From Collinsella aerofaciens (lineage in GTDB: Bacteria; Actinomycetota; Coriobacteriia; Coriobacteriales; Coriobacteriaceae), in contig NZ_CABJFS010000002.1 of NCBI RefSeq assembly GCF_902364945.1, positions 1 through 64,000 on the forward strand: DNA of 64,000 nt, read 5' to 3'. The first letter of the stretch is position 1; every line of letters starts with the position of its first letter. Below are positions 1-7,079 of the stretch, piece by piece. Under the pieces are notes generated by a model. That model worked only from the letters and a program-made list of their open reading frames with translations, did no database searches and was not told the origin of the DNA. Position numbers and translations under genes: made by a program.

Positions 1-1
1 A

Positions 2-94
2 AGCAAGGCAGGGGCGATCCAGGCCGATTTGGGCGCCCTGCTCTCGGCGGCGCGGACGGCGAAGGTATTTAAGCCTCCTTGTCAGTCGCTTTGA
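2..94 (+). CDS. Possible 3' end of an upstream gene (partial)
   Basis: An open frame enters from the left edge and stops at TGA 92-94. Its 30 residues (SKAGAIQADLGALLSAARTA, then a short tail) have a composition that could be real protein. It would overlap the convergent cupin gene by 26 bases. There is too little sequence to name a family; it may be a chance frame. Confidence 0.25.
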   Translation, partial: SKAGAIQADLGALLSAARTAKVFKPPCQSL

Positions 95-833
95 GATAAT
101 CCTCATCGTTCACAGGTTCCAACCACTCGTTGGAGGCTTCCTCGCCCGGAACCTCCAACGCGAGATGTGAGAACCAGCTGTCGGGTGCGGCTCCGTGCCA
201 GTGCTTCACCCCTGGGGCAATGTTGACCACGTCGCCAGGGTGCAGTTTCTGCGCCGGCTTACCCCATTCCTGGTAAAACCCTCGACCAGCCACGCAGATG
301 AGAATCTGTCCGCCGCCGTTTTTGGCGTGGTGCACGTGCCAGTTGTTGCGGCAGCCGGGCTCGAACGTCACGTTGTAGACGCCAACCTGCTCGGTTGATA
401 GAGGCGCGAGGTAGCTTTGCCCGATAAAGTACTTCGCGAATGCGTCGTTGGGGGCACCGATGGGAAAGGCCATCTCGTTTTGGTGCTCGGCTTTTGCATC
501 AGCGGCATCGTCATCCGCCCAGACCTCCTTTGCCATGCGGAAGGCCGCCCACGCCTTGGGCCATCCCGCATAAAACGCCGCGTGCGTAAGGATTTCCGCT
601 ATCTCCGCCCTGGTCACCCCGTTGTTCTTTGCGGACATCAGATGATATTTAAACGAAGAGTCCGTCAGTCCCTGCGCCATCAGGGCCACAACCGTCACCA
701 CGCTGCGGTCTCGAAGGGAAAGCCCGTCTTCTCGACTCCACACCTCGCCAAACAGCACATCGTCATTGAGCTGTGCGAACTTGGGGGCGAACTCCCCCAG
801 GGCATCCCTGCCTGCCGTCTGTTTAATTGCCAT
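69..833 (-). CDS. Carboxymuconolactone decarboxylase-like / cupin fusion protein
   Basis: A 254-residue protein with two joined domains. Residues about 15-105 resemble the carboxymuconolactone decarboxylase/AhpD fold, with the typical LRDRSVVTVVALMAQG stretch and the helix ending in HAAFYAGWPKA. Residues about 125-240 are a cupin with metal-ligand-like spacing: HVHHAKNGGGQ, then E189, then H213 in GVKHWHG. Such fusions are usually annotated as decarboxylases or stress-related oxidoreductases, but the substrate cannot be read here. The AhpD-type CxxC pair is not visible, so peroxidase activity is not supported. It is divergent from the MerR regulator that starts 152 bases away and is its probable target. 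Confidence 0.8.
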   Translation of the reverse strand: MAIKQTAGRDALGEFAPKFAQLNDDVLFGEVWSREDGLSLRDRSVVTVVALMAQGLTDSSFKYHLMSAKNNGVTRAEIAEILTHAAFYAGWPKAWAAFRMAKEVWADDDAADAKAEHQNEMAFPIGAPNDAFAKYFIGQSYLAPLSTEQVGVYNVTFEPGCRNNWHVHHAKNGGGQILICVAGRGFYQEWGKPAQKLHPGDVVNIAPGVKHWHGAAPDSWFSHLALEVPGEEASNEWLEPVNDEDYLKATDKEA

Positions 834-931
834 GATCGATCTCCCCCTGTCGATGGTTTAGGTGCAAATCTGTTTCCTCATTACGGAACACCCTTTGCAA
901 TCCCTGTTCTAATGACGAGAATGAAGGTAAT

Positions 932-951
932 ACCTAAACCTGACTTTAGGT
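932..951. promoter_or_regulatory. Dyad operator typical of a MerR-type promoter
   Basis: ACCTAAA at 932-938 and TTTAGGT at 945-951 form a perfect 7-base inverted repeat around a 6-base spacer. It lies in the divergent gap between the cupin gene and the MerR gene. MerR proteins bind a dyad within a promoter spacer; a further TTTAGGT half-site occurs near 857 on the cupin side. The assignment to this regulator is an inference. Confidence 0.5.
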
Positions 952-985
952 CAAGGAATGAATTCGAGATTGATTCGGAGGAGCC

Positions 986-1426
986 ATGTACACAATCGGA
1001 CAGGTTTCGGAGATGTTCGGTTTGCCCGCCTCAACGCTGCGCTATTACGACAAGCAGGGATTGTTCCCGGCATTGGAGCGGACGTCCGGCATTCGGCAAT
1101 TCGGCGATACGGAACTCGAGGCGCTTCGGGTCATCGAATGCTTCAAGAAAGCGGGGATGGAGATCAAGGACATCCGGCTGTTCATGGAATGGTGCGCGGA
1201 GGGTCCATCGACATACCCCAAACGCAAGGCCATGTTCGAGGAGCGGAAGGCCCACATGGAGCTAGAGATCGCGAACATGAACCGCGCGCTGGACATGCTG
1301 AAGTACAAATGCTGGTTCTACGGGCAGCTGAATCAGGGCGAGAATGAGACTGAGCTGAGGGCCATGATTCCCGACGGTTTGCCAGAAGATATCAAAGAGG
1401 CCTACGAGAACGCTCACGCTCGGTAG
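986..1426 (+). CDS. MerR family transcriptional regulator
   Basis: A 146-residue MerR-type regulator. The N-terminus has the winged-helix signature YTIGQVSEMFGLPASTLRYYD (start of helix-turn-helix), then a second helix pair ending near residue 75, followed by a coiled dimerisation helix (residues about 80-125). No metal-binding cysteine cluster is seen at the C-terminus; the single C109 in KYKCWFYGQ is isolated, so this is the TipA/SoxR-like general group rather than a mercury sensor. The start follows GGAGG at 978-982. It is divergent from the CMD/cupin gene, and the dyad at 932-951 is a plausible shared operator. Confidence 0.9.
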   Translation: MYTIGQVSEMFGLPASTLRYYDKQGLFPALERTSGIRQFGDTELEALRVIECFKKAGMEIKDIRLFMEWCAEGPSTYPKRKAMFEERKAHMELEIANMNRALDMLKYKCWFYGQLNQGENETELRAMIPDGLPEDIKEAYENAHAR

Positions 1427-1563
1427 TACCAAAAACGCCCCTTCTGAAACTCAACCATTGTTTAAGATGTCACAACTTAGGCAACAAGACTGGTTGCCCC
1501 GGTACGCAACGGGAGGGTCGATGCGACTGGAATCGACCCTCCCGTTTCCCAAACGGCATGAAG

Positions 1564-2202
1564 CTACTTGCTCACAACCGAGATGCGCTGGGCGACGTGG
1601 TCACCGGACTCGATCTCATCGACCATGGCGATCGCATAGTCAGCGTACGAGAGCGTTGACTCGCCGCGGCTGTTGAGTGTGAACTCCTCGCCCGCCAAGA
1701 TATACTCACCGGTGCGCTCGCCGTCGGCCTGGAAGTCAGCAGCAGGGGAAACGAAGGTCCATTTGAGGCCGTCCGTTTCGCGAAGGTGAGCAAGGACTTT
1801 GCCGGCCGCGGCGGACAGCGGCTTCCAGTCATCGGGGAAGTCCGGGCCCATATCGACGGTGACCGTATGCTCGGGGTTGACGAACAGCGAGCCCGCGCCA
1901 CCCACTATGAGCAGGCGCACATCGGTGCCGACCAGCACATTAGCCAAGTGGATGCCCGCGTCGGTGATACCGGGGATGGTCTCGGGCGTCCAGCCGCCCA
2001 CGGCGTCCACCACGGCGTCGAATCCTTCGAGGTCTTCCGTCGTGAGCTCGAGTGCGTCTTTGATGACGGAGTTCTGAGCGGCGGTCCTATTCTCGCCGCG
2101 TACGATGGCGGTCACGTCGAATCCGCGACGCACGGCCTCCTCAACGATGAGGCTGCCGGCCCTGCCGTTCGCTGCTACAACTGCGATTTTCTTGGTCATC
2201 AT
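1564..2202 (-). CDS. NAD(P)H-binding reductase, atypical short-chain/NmrA-like
   Basis: A 212-residue Rossmann-fold protein. The N-terminal KKIAVVAANGRAGSLIVEEA is a variant of the glycine-rich GxxGxxG nucleotide motif used by YhfK/NmrA-type atypical short-chain dehydrogenases. D52-type acidic and VVDAVGG segments follow, and the C-terminal part (SRGESTLSYADYAIAMVDEI) is characteristic of this family. The reaction is unknown. It is divergent from the HxlR regulator at 2364, a common pairing in which HxlR controls a reductase. The alternative start one codon downstream (MTKK) cannot be excluded. Confidence 0.8.
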   Translation of the reverse strand: MMTKKIAVVAANGRAGSLIVEEAVRRGFDVTAIVRGENRTAAQNSVIKDALELTTEDLEGFDAVVDAVGGWTPETIPGITDAGIHLANVLVGTDVRLLIVGGAGSLFVNPEHTVTVDMGPDFPDDWKPLSAAAGKVLAHLRETDGLKWTFVSPAADFQADGERTGEYILAGEEFTLNSRGESTLSYADYAIAMVDEIESGDHVAQRISVVSK

Positions 2203-2267
2203 GCTTTCCTTTCGACCTGCGGCACTCGACGCCGCTTTCCTTGCAGCTCATACGATACGCGTCAAAG

Positions 2268-2308
2268 GTATATAATGGAAAGTAGGCACATAAAAGTGCT
2301 GTAAGCAC
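2268..2308 (+). promoter_or_regulatory. Promoter and operator candidate upstream of hxlR-type gene
   Basis: TATAAT of AAAGGTATATAATGG (about 2263-2277) fits a -10 box. Just downstream GTGC 2296-2299 and GCAC 2305-2308 form a short dyad around TGTAA. It sits between the divergent reductase and HxlR genes, so autoregulation is likely, but the assignment rests on position only. Confidence 0.35.
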
Positions 2309-2363
2309 CAAAAGGAAACTAATGTAAATGACGTGCATGATTGCAGACGGAGGTTTCGCGAAC

Positions 2364-2714
2364 ATGACAACACCGACTTTGGAGAACCTGCCTGCCTGCC
2401 CAGTGGAGACAACGCTTTTGCTCATCGGCAACAAGTGGCAGGTGCTCATCCTGCGCGAACTCTCGCTCAAAGGCACGATGCGCTTTAAGGAGCTGCAACG
2501 CTCGATCGGCAAGATTTCGCAGAAAGTTCTGACCAGCAACCTACGAACCATGGAGGAAACGGGGCTCGTTCATCGTGAAGCGTTCGCAGAGGTGCCCCCA
2601 CGGGTGGAGTACTCGCTCACCGACCTGGGACAGACACTCAGACCCGTTCTTGACGCAATGAGAGCTTGGGGCGAGAACTACAAGGAGCAGCTCCGCGGCG
2701 GCGGGCTTCGATAA
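2364..2714 (+). CDS. HxlR family transcriptional regulator
   Basis: A 116-residue winged-helix protein of the HxlR/MarR-like type. The family core CPVETTLLLIGNKWQVLILREL is followed by MRFKELQRSIGKISQKVLTS, the recognition helix, and by the wing REAFAEVPPRVEYSLTDLG. The conserved N-terminal cysteine, which in some relatives senses electrophiles or disulfide stress, is present (C10). I chose the ATG at 2364 because GGAGG ends 10 bases before it; an in-frame start at 2328 has no good ribosome site. Divergent from the NAD(P)-binding reductase, its probable target. Confidence 0.88.
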   Translation: MTTPTLENLPACPVETTLLLIGNKWQVLILRELSLKGTMRFKELQRSIGKISQKVLTSNLRTMEETGLVHREAFAEVPPRVEYSLTDLGQTLRPVLDAMRAWGENYKEQLRGGGLR

Positions 2715-2779
2715 GTAGCTCCTACTGGTTACACGCCTACAGAAACCCCTCCGTCCTATCGCCATCACGGGAAACCCTC

Positions 2780-2903
2780 CTCCTTGGTTCTCGCCGCAAA
2801 CGGCTTCGAGGCCGCGCTGGCGGTCCCGGCACGGCTGGAGTCGGCCCGCGCGAGCAGCGGAAAGGGATACACGCCCTTTACCAAGGTAGATTGCTGCTTT
2901 CAT
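2780..2903 (-). pseudogene. Remnant of a zinc-dependent alcohol dehydrogenase start
   Basis: Reading leftwards from ATG 2901-2903, with AAGGAACGG upstream as a ribosome site, the protein begins MKAAIYLGKGRV, the usual opening of medium-chain zinc alcohol dehydrogenases, and then loses similarity to that family. It lies directly downstream of the TetR gene in the same direction, so regulator and enzyme were probably once an operon. The rest of the gene is gone. Only about 12 residues support the call. Confidence 0.3.
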
Positions 2904-2985
2904 TTTCCGTTCCTTTCGCAGTATTCTCAATGCAGGTGCGCGGCCTGCGCGCATGGCGCCTAGGGGGCGTCGCCGTCACATCGTT

Positions 2986-3609
2986 TCATTCGCGCCTCTC
3001 TTTAGCGTTGGCAAGACATCGGTTCGTGCCGTTCGGATGCACGCAGGTTTTGATAATGCGCACCATCTCATCGATAGGCGTTTCGCAGCCGCTCCGAATC
3101 CAGTCCTGTACCACGGCGGAGAGCCCATGCACATAAAAACTGATGACGAAGGCCCGCTGCTCGCTGGGATAGCCAAAGCGCTCCAACACTGGGTCGATGA
3201 TGTGCTTCGCTAGGGCCTCGAATCGCTCCTGAGCTTGCAGCGTATGCCCGTTTGCGAGCATCGCGCGATAGATGGAGCAGTTGTCTTGGACGAACTCGAG
3301 GTAGGGCCTCAGATACTCGTCGGTTACGAAAACGAGCTCATCGAGGGAAGCCGTACGGATAGCCCCGATCGTGTCTGCGGCGCTTTGTTCAAAGCGCTCG
3401 AAGAGCTTGGTGTTCACATGTTCCGAACACTCCTTCACGAGGTCAGGGACACCCTGGTAGTGAAGGTAGAACGTAGAGCGCCCCACCCCGGCCTTCTTGC
3501 AAATCTCCTTAACGGTTATGAACTCCGCGCCCTTGTTCTGCAGCAAGTCGAGCAAAGCCTCGTCCATAAGCTGCGCCGTCGTAAAGTATCTGCTCTGCTG
3601 CCTGTTCAC
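2986..3609 (-). CDS. TetR/AcrR family transcriptional regulator
   Basis: A 207-residue TetR-type repressor. The N-terminal DNA-binding helices read TTAQLMDEALLDLLQNKGAEFITVKEICKKAGVGRSTFYLHY, the family hallmark, at residues about 9-52. The C-terminal half has the layout of the DhaS-like TetR_C_8 group (VTDEYLRPYLEFVQDN, then YVHGLSAVVQDWIRSGCETP). The ligand is unknown. The gene immediately downstream is the decayed zinc dehydrogenase, so this regulator may have lost its local target. Confidence 0.88.
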   Translation of the reverse strand: MNRQQSRYFTTAQLMDEALLDLLQNKGAEFITVKEICKKAGVGRSTFYLHYQGVPDLVKECSEHVNTKLFERFEQSAADTIGAIRTASLDELVFVTDEYLRPYLEFVQDNCSIYRAMLANGHTLQAQERFEALAKHIIDPVLERFGYPSEQRAFVISFYVHGLSAVVQDWIRSGCETPIDEMVRIIKTCVHPNGTNRCLANAKERRE

Positions 3610-3638
3610 CCAAGCCTGCCTCTCCCTGATGCCAAAAG

Positions 3639-3992
3639 CTATTCGCCGGCAATTCCCTTGGCAAGCTCCATTATCTCAAAGGCGTATTTCTTCTTAGAGG
3701 TTTCCAGAATCCAGCGATACAGAACAAGGTTCACGCTTGCGCCTGCGATACCCAAGATACCAAGGACGATTCCGAGCACAAACAACGTGCCCTCGCCAGG
3801 TCCCAGCACACCCATGGTCAGGCACATGCCCACACCCAACAACAGCGAGGAAGCGATGCCAAAGCTGTAGGCGAAGACGTTCGCGGGGCGCTTTGCTTTG
3901 GCATCGAGCTTCTTGAGCGCGGTGAGCTTGGAGGCGCTTTTGGGCGCGTATTGCTTGGCGATCGATTCCGCGCAGGTCTTGTCGGTGTCCAT
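3639..3992 (-). CDS. Small two-helix membrane protein of unknown function
   Basis: A 117-residue protein. The N-terminal 36 residues are charged and soluble, followed by two hydrophobic segments (about 39-62 and 68-92) joined by a short GPGEGT turn, and a lysine-containing tail. From memory, similar short proteins in Clostridia and Coriobacteriia carry the label 'dihydropteridine reductase'; nothing in the sequence supports an oxidoreductase fold, so I do not adopt that name. I chose the internal methionine (MDTDK) because GGAAG lies just upstream; longer in-frame starts run through low-quality sequence. Confidence 0.7.
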   Translation of the reverse strand: MDTDKTCAESIAKQYAPKSASKLTALKKLDAKAKRPANVFAYSFGIASSLLLGVGMCLTMGVLGPGEGTLFVLGIVLGILGIAGASVNLVLYRWILETSKKKYAFEIMELAKGIAGE

Positions 3993-4126
3993 GTTTTCTT
4001 CCTTTTCTCTATGGCTTGTTCGACAACCCAAGAATAGGAAGAACGTGCAGGCGATTGAAGAACACAAACGGGACGTTGTGTCCATGTTATATCGGCGAAT
4101 GTCGACACTCACCGCAACTGCTCGGA

Positions 4127-4276
4127 ATGATGATTGCGCTGTATTTCGTTATCAAATGGGCAGTGAAAAACGGCATAAAAGAGGCCTACGGTGCTGTCAC
4201 TGGCAAGAATACCGCCGAAGATATCCAAAACGAAAAAGAGTTGAAAGAACTTGGATTGGATCAAGAGGATCGATAA
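4127..4276 (+). pseudogene. Truncated copy of a small membrane protein (see 14592)
   Basis: From IALYFVIKWAVKNGIKEAYG onward this frame is almost identical to the C-terminal 45 residues of the intact 63-residue gene at 14592-14783. The normal N-terminus (MWNELGISGGTAIII) is missing and replaced by unrelated sequence, so this copy is 5'-truncated. An in-frame ATG pair at 4127 could still give a 49-residue peptide, but no ribosome site is seen. Confidence 0.6.
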
Positions 4277-4335
4277 ATCCAGTTTCACTGCCCCTAAAAC
4301 GGCCTCGCTTTGTCCTCGGGGACAATGATGCTCAC

Positions 4336-4518
4336 TCATTCATTTGAATTCGTCTTGAGGAGCGCCTTAACGTGCAGGTCGTAACGTGTGGCATAGAGAG
4401 GTCGTCCCCTGCGCTTTGTCCTTCGCGCGCCCGTGCTTACCCTGATAAGGTCGGCATCACGAAAGAGCATCGCTTCCTCGAGGTATCTATTACGGCGTTT
4501 CAGTCTATCGCCTTTCAA
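4336..4518 (-). CDS. Small arginine/lysine-rich ORF conserved in both cassette copies
   Basis: A 60-residue basic reading frame with the conserved ending RYDLHVKALLKTNSNE. The same frame occurs in the second copy of the cassette (14835-15027), where a one-base insertion near 14905 breaks it; after correcting the frame the ending reads HYDLHGKALLKTNPNQ. Conservation in both copies suggests it may have been coding, but the rest of the cassette is equally conserved, so this is weak evidence. No function can be proposed. Confidence 0.3.
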   Translation of the reverse strand: MKGDRLKRRNRYLEEAMLFRDADLIRVSTGARRTKRRGRPLYATRYDLHVKALLKTNSNE

Positions 4519-4604
4519 GAGCTGCTCCTAAAACTCGAATCTGATTACACTTTTGGGAGTTTCATAACTCTGCGCCACAAGATGAGCAAAGAACGCACCT
4601 CGAG

Positions 4605-4766
4605 ATGAATCGACTAAAGGAATTACGCACCTGCCGGGAGGCAGGCAGCCTGCTCGATCATCGCGGACTGCCAATTGATAAACCCCAAAAGCCGGACCGC
4701 ACGGCGGCGCTCGTTTCGCTAAATCGGCTTGATGGAATGGCGGATCACGGTCTTGAGCTTCAATAG
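4605..4766 (+). CDS. Short ORF, doubtful
   Basis: A 53-residue frame beginning MNRLKELRTCREAGSLLDHR. The opening recalls the first helix of small XRE-type proteins, but no helix-turn-helix follows and no ribosome site is seen. It lies in the otherwise empty stretch between the cassette repeat and the LytTR gene. It may be a fragment or chance. Confidence 0.2.
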   Translation: MNRLKELRTCREAGSLLDHRGLPIDKPQKPDRTAALVSLNRLDGMADHGLELQ

Positions 4767-4915
4767 CTGGATGCGTTCAGAAATAGACACGAAGGCCCTC
4801 GGGTGTCATTCAAATCCAGTCTGCATCTTGGTTCCTCGACTGCGCAGCTTGGTTAAACGCCGAAGGTTCAGCTATCTTCGTCAGCTAGCATGAGAGCAAC
4901 CCGAAGGGAGGACGC

Positions 4916-5389
4916 ATGAAGATCACAATCGAAGAGCGAGAAGCAGCTCAAGATATAGAAGTCACGATCGTCTGCGTAAGGGTCGATCGCCGCGTGCTTG
5001 ATATAGCGGCTCGGCTGCGCATGCTTGACAGGAAGGTGACGGGCACGGCCGACGGCTGCACGCGTGTGCTGAGCGCAGAAGACGTCCTGTTCATCGAGTC
5101 GGTCGACAAGCACACGTTCATTTATACGGCCGACACGGTTCTCGAGACGGGCCTGCGCCTTTACGAGATGGAGGAGCGCCTGGCGGACTGCGACTTCCTG
5201 CGCATCGCGAAAGGTTGCATCGTCAACTTCCGCGCGATCACCGCCCTCAAGCCCGACGTCAACGGCAGGATCATCGCCACCTTGGAAAACGGTGAGCAGG
5301 TCGTTATCTCGCGCCAGTATGCGCCCGACGTCAAATCGAAGCTCGGTCTGAAGCAGTCGAAACGAAGGAAGGGAGACCGAAATGATTAA
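4916..5389 (+). CDS. LytTR-domain DNA-binding regulator
   Basis: A 157-residue protein whose C-terminal half (about 48-145) is a LytTR DNA-binding domain: VLSAEDVLFIESVDKHTFIYTADTV, then LRLYEMEERLADCDFLRIAKGCIVNFRAI and a final beta strand with VVISRQYAPDVKSKLG. It has no receiver domain, so it is a stand-alone regulator, not a classical response regulator. GGGAGGAC precedes the ATG. Its end overlaps the next gene by 8 bases, so the two are translationally coupled. LytTR plus DUF3021 pairs are common in Firmicutes and Coriobacteriia, usually autoregulated; the signal is unknown. Confidence 0.88.
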   Translation: MKITIEEREAAQDIEVTIVCVRVDRRVLDIAARLRMLDRKVTGTADGCTRVLSAEDVLFIESVDKHTFIYTADTVLETGLRLYEMEERLADCDFLRIAKGCIVNFRAITALKPDVNGRIIATLENGEQVVISRQYAPDVKSKLGLKQSKRRKGDRND

Positions 5390-5861
5390 CAGGGACATTA
5401 TCGACACCGATAAAAAGACGCCCGTGGAAAACCTCAGGCAACTCGTGAAAAGCACCTGTATCGGCTTCACTGTTGCCATGATAGCCTTCTTGGCATTAGG
5501 GACTTGTTTCGCTGATGACACCGCCAAGCAGGGCATTAACTATTGCTGGTCGATTCTCGCCGCGTGCGTCACCGTCCCCGCGCTGCAGTTCGTGTTCTTC
5601 ACGCCCGCGGTGATCAGACAGATGGCGTATCCCGCGCGCCTGGCGCTGTTCGACGTTTGCCTCTACGCAGCCCTCTGTGCATTGGCGTTTGTCTTTGCTT
5701 GGGTTCCCGTGAACAACCCCGGGGCGTGGGTTACCTTCACGGTTGTCTTTCTCGCCATCCTGGCGGTCCTCACTCTTGCTTTCAACGCCAAGCTGAGCCG
5801 CGAGACCCGCGAATTGAACGACAGGCTCGCGGAATACCGCAAGAGCAGGGAGACGGAATAA
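5382..5861 (+). CDS. DUF3021-type four-helix membrane protein
   Basis: A 159-residue integral membrane protein with four hydrophobic stretches (about residues 24-43, 52-74, 82-103 and 109-130) and a charged C-terminal helix rich in Arg and Glu (SRETRELNDRLAEYRKSRE). This layout and the partner LytTR gene match DUF3021. In such pairs the membrane protein is thought to control the activity of the regulator, which I infer here from context only. It begins inside the last codons of the LytTR gene. Confidence 0.8.
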   Translation: MINRDIIDTDKKTPVENLRQLVKSTCIGFTVAMIAFLALGTCFADDTAKQGINYCWSILAACVTVPALQFVFFTPAVIRQMAYPARLALFDVCLYAALCALAFVFAWVPVNNPGAWVTFTVVFLAILAVLTLAFNAKLSRETRELNDRLAEYRKSRETE

Positions 5862-5915
5862 GGGTATAGCTGAGCATTATCGATGCTGGGCAAATCCTTA
5901 CTCCCGATCCTCGGA

Positions 5916-6180
5916 TTACCGCCCAGCGCGAGGACCTGATACCAAGGCCGGCGCAGGGCGATGCTCGGCCCCGTTCGCTACCTCAAGCGCTTCCTGCGCG
6001 GTCATGCCCTTGTAGCCCCCCGTTCGCGCGCATAAGCGGGTTCATGTGCAGGGGAATGTCGATCCAGGTGCTGATTGCTCGGTCAGCCTGATCGGATTGG
6101 AGGAAGACGACCTCATGTTCAGCATAGGCGATGGCGAAACTTCCTACGTATTGCGGTCTACCCAAGCCATCATTCGGTCC
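5916..6180 (-). pseudogene. Frameshifted fragment of an unrecognised gene
   Basis: On the minus strand a plausible protein reads GRPQYVGSFAIAYAEHEVVF and continues to HMNPLMRANGG; at a run of six Gs (plus-strand C run near 6017) the frame must shift by one to continue YKGMTAQEALEVANGAEHRP and on to a stop at 5916-5918. Both halves look like real protein, so this is the 3' part of a gene broken by a homopolymer indel, with no 5' end. Family not recognised. Confidence 0.45.
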
Positions 6181-6312
6181 TCCTCGGTTTCGAAACTCGA
6201 ATTTTTTTAAAGTTTCGAAACCGGGGGGGCAATATGCACAGGGATGCATCGAGGAGCAATTCCCAGTCGCGCCATGTCAGCAGCGATGCCGGGCGCATTC
6301 ACGCGTGCTACA

Positions 6313-6377
6313 ATGCGGACATCAGAGATGAAAACACAGTCCCCGTCGGGTAGTCGTGGGCGTGCGCTAGTCCGCAT
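6313..6377 (+). promoter_or_regulatory. Candidate yjdF-type riboswitch or structured leader
   Basis: ATGCGGAC (6313-6320) pairs perfectly with GTCCGCAT (6370-6377), closing a 49-base interior that itself contains CCCGTCGGG. It lies 64 bases before the yjdF start and is followed by a pyrimidine-rich tract and AAAGGAGGAAC. yjdF genes are known to be controlled by a yjdF RNA that binds azaaromatic compounds. The stem and position are seen; membership in that class is inferred and was not checked against the covariance model. Confidence 0.4.
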
Positions 6378-6441
6378 CAGTAACCTACCTCCTTGGTTGT
6401 CCCTTCTCTGCATGGTCATCTACATAAAGGAGGAACCAGCC

Positions 6442-6861
6442 ATGCAGATCAGTGTGTCGTCCACCCTGACCGTATATCACGACGGGCAATTCTGGGTCGG
6501 GCTGGCGGAGCACGTCGAGGACGGAAGGTACGGCGTCGCCCGCATCGTCTTCGGCGCAGAACCGTCCGATGAGGAAATCCTGCGATTCGCTACAAGCAAA
6601 TGGGCGGAGCTCGCGTTCTTCGGTGACGAGGCCACGGAAACAAGCAAGCCCGCGAAGAACCCCAAGCGGCGCGCTCGCGAGGCGGCGAAAGCCCTCAAGC
6701 AGCCAGCGATGAGCACCAAGGCACAACAGGCGCTCACAGCACAGCGGGAAGCGATGAAGCGGGAGTCGGCTCAAGTAAGAAGCCAGCGTCGCGCGGATGA
6801 GGCGGAGGCGCGCTTCGAGCAGCGAAAGCTGAAGCGCAAGCAGAAGCATCGTGGGCATTGA
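6442..6861 (+). CDS. yjdF: YjdF family protein
   Basis: A 139-residue protein. It opens with STLTVYHDGQFWVGLAEHVE and continues YGVARIVFGAEPSDEEILRF, the typical YjdF start, and ends in a basic helical tail (REAAKALKQ, then a KRESAQVRSQRRADEAEARF helix) as in the family. YjdF proteins are of unknown biochemical role and have been linked to resistance to azaaromatic compounds. AAAGGAGG lies 9 bases before the ATG, which rules out the longer upstream frame. A second, truncated copy is at 14014-14322. Confidence 0.85.
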   Translation: MQISVSSTLTVYHDGQFWVGLAEHVEDGRYGVARIVFGAEPSDEEILRFATSKWAELAFFGDEATETSKPAKNPKRRAREAAKALKQPAMSTKAQQALTAQREAMKRESAQVRSQRRADEAEARFEQRKLKRKQKHRGH

Positions 6862-6997
6862 TCGCCATTTGCAGCGAGCCTTAAACCCGTATACAGAAGC
6901 GGTGTCAGTTTCACTTGAAACCGACACCGCCGTCTATTGCGCCGCTCGTCAACAGCCAATCTCCGCCTTATTCGTATTCGATATATGCATCTCGAAT
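6541..6997. repeat. Dispersed cassette repeat, copy A part 2
   Basis: From codon RIVFGAE of yjdF through the 3' flank to a shared TTCGATATATGCATCT this matches 14014-14448. The two copies differ by scattered substitutions and small deletions, so the duplication is old. Confidence 0.75.
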
Positions 6998-7079
6998 TCG
7001 GTGCAGCGCTCGGTTAGCTTCGTAGTCAGTTCGCCCGAAGGTAGAAGCCGCGGATCTTCTTCAGATAGTTTTCACGAGG

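Larger units (their letters stand above)
4127..4577. repeat. Dispersed cassette repeat, copy A part 1
   Basis: About 450 bases that match 14636-15084 at roughly 85 percent by eye, with small indels. The repeat covers the end of the small membrane protein gene, the following conserved stretch (CTCACTCATT, then CTTGAGGAGCGCCTT), and ends at a shared TTACACTTTTGGGAGT. Confidence 0.75.
5862..6441. other. 580-base stretch without an intact gene
   Basis: It holds a decayed minus-strand reading frame (5916-6180), an AT-rich GAATTTTTTTAAAG tract near 6198, and a structured leader just before yjdF. I see no other gene. Confidence 0.6.

Noticed and set aside
417..1265. A 282-residue plus-strand frame across the cupin gene and into merR
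   Set aside because: Antisense to the cupin gene and out of frame with merR, both of which have clear domains.
3639..3992. Naming the small membrane protein a dihydropteridine reductase
   Set aside because: The label is used for similar proteins in databases, but no nucleotide-binding or catalytic motif is visible; the protein is mostly two membrane helices.
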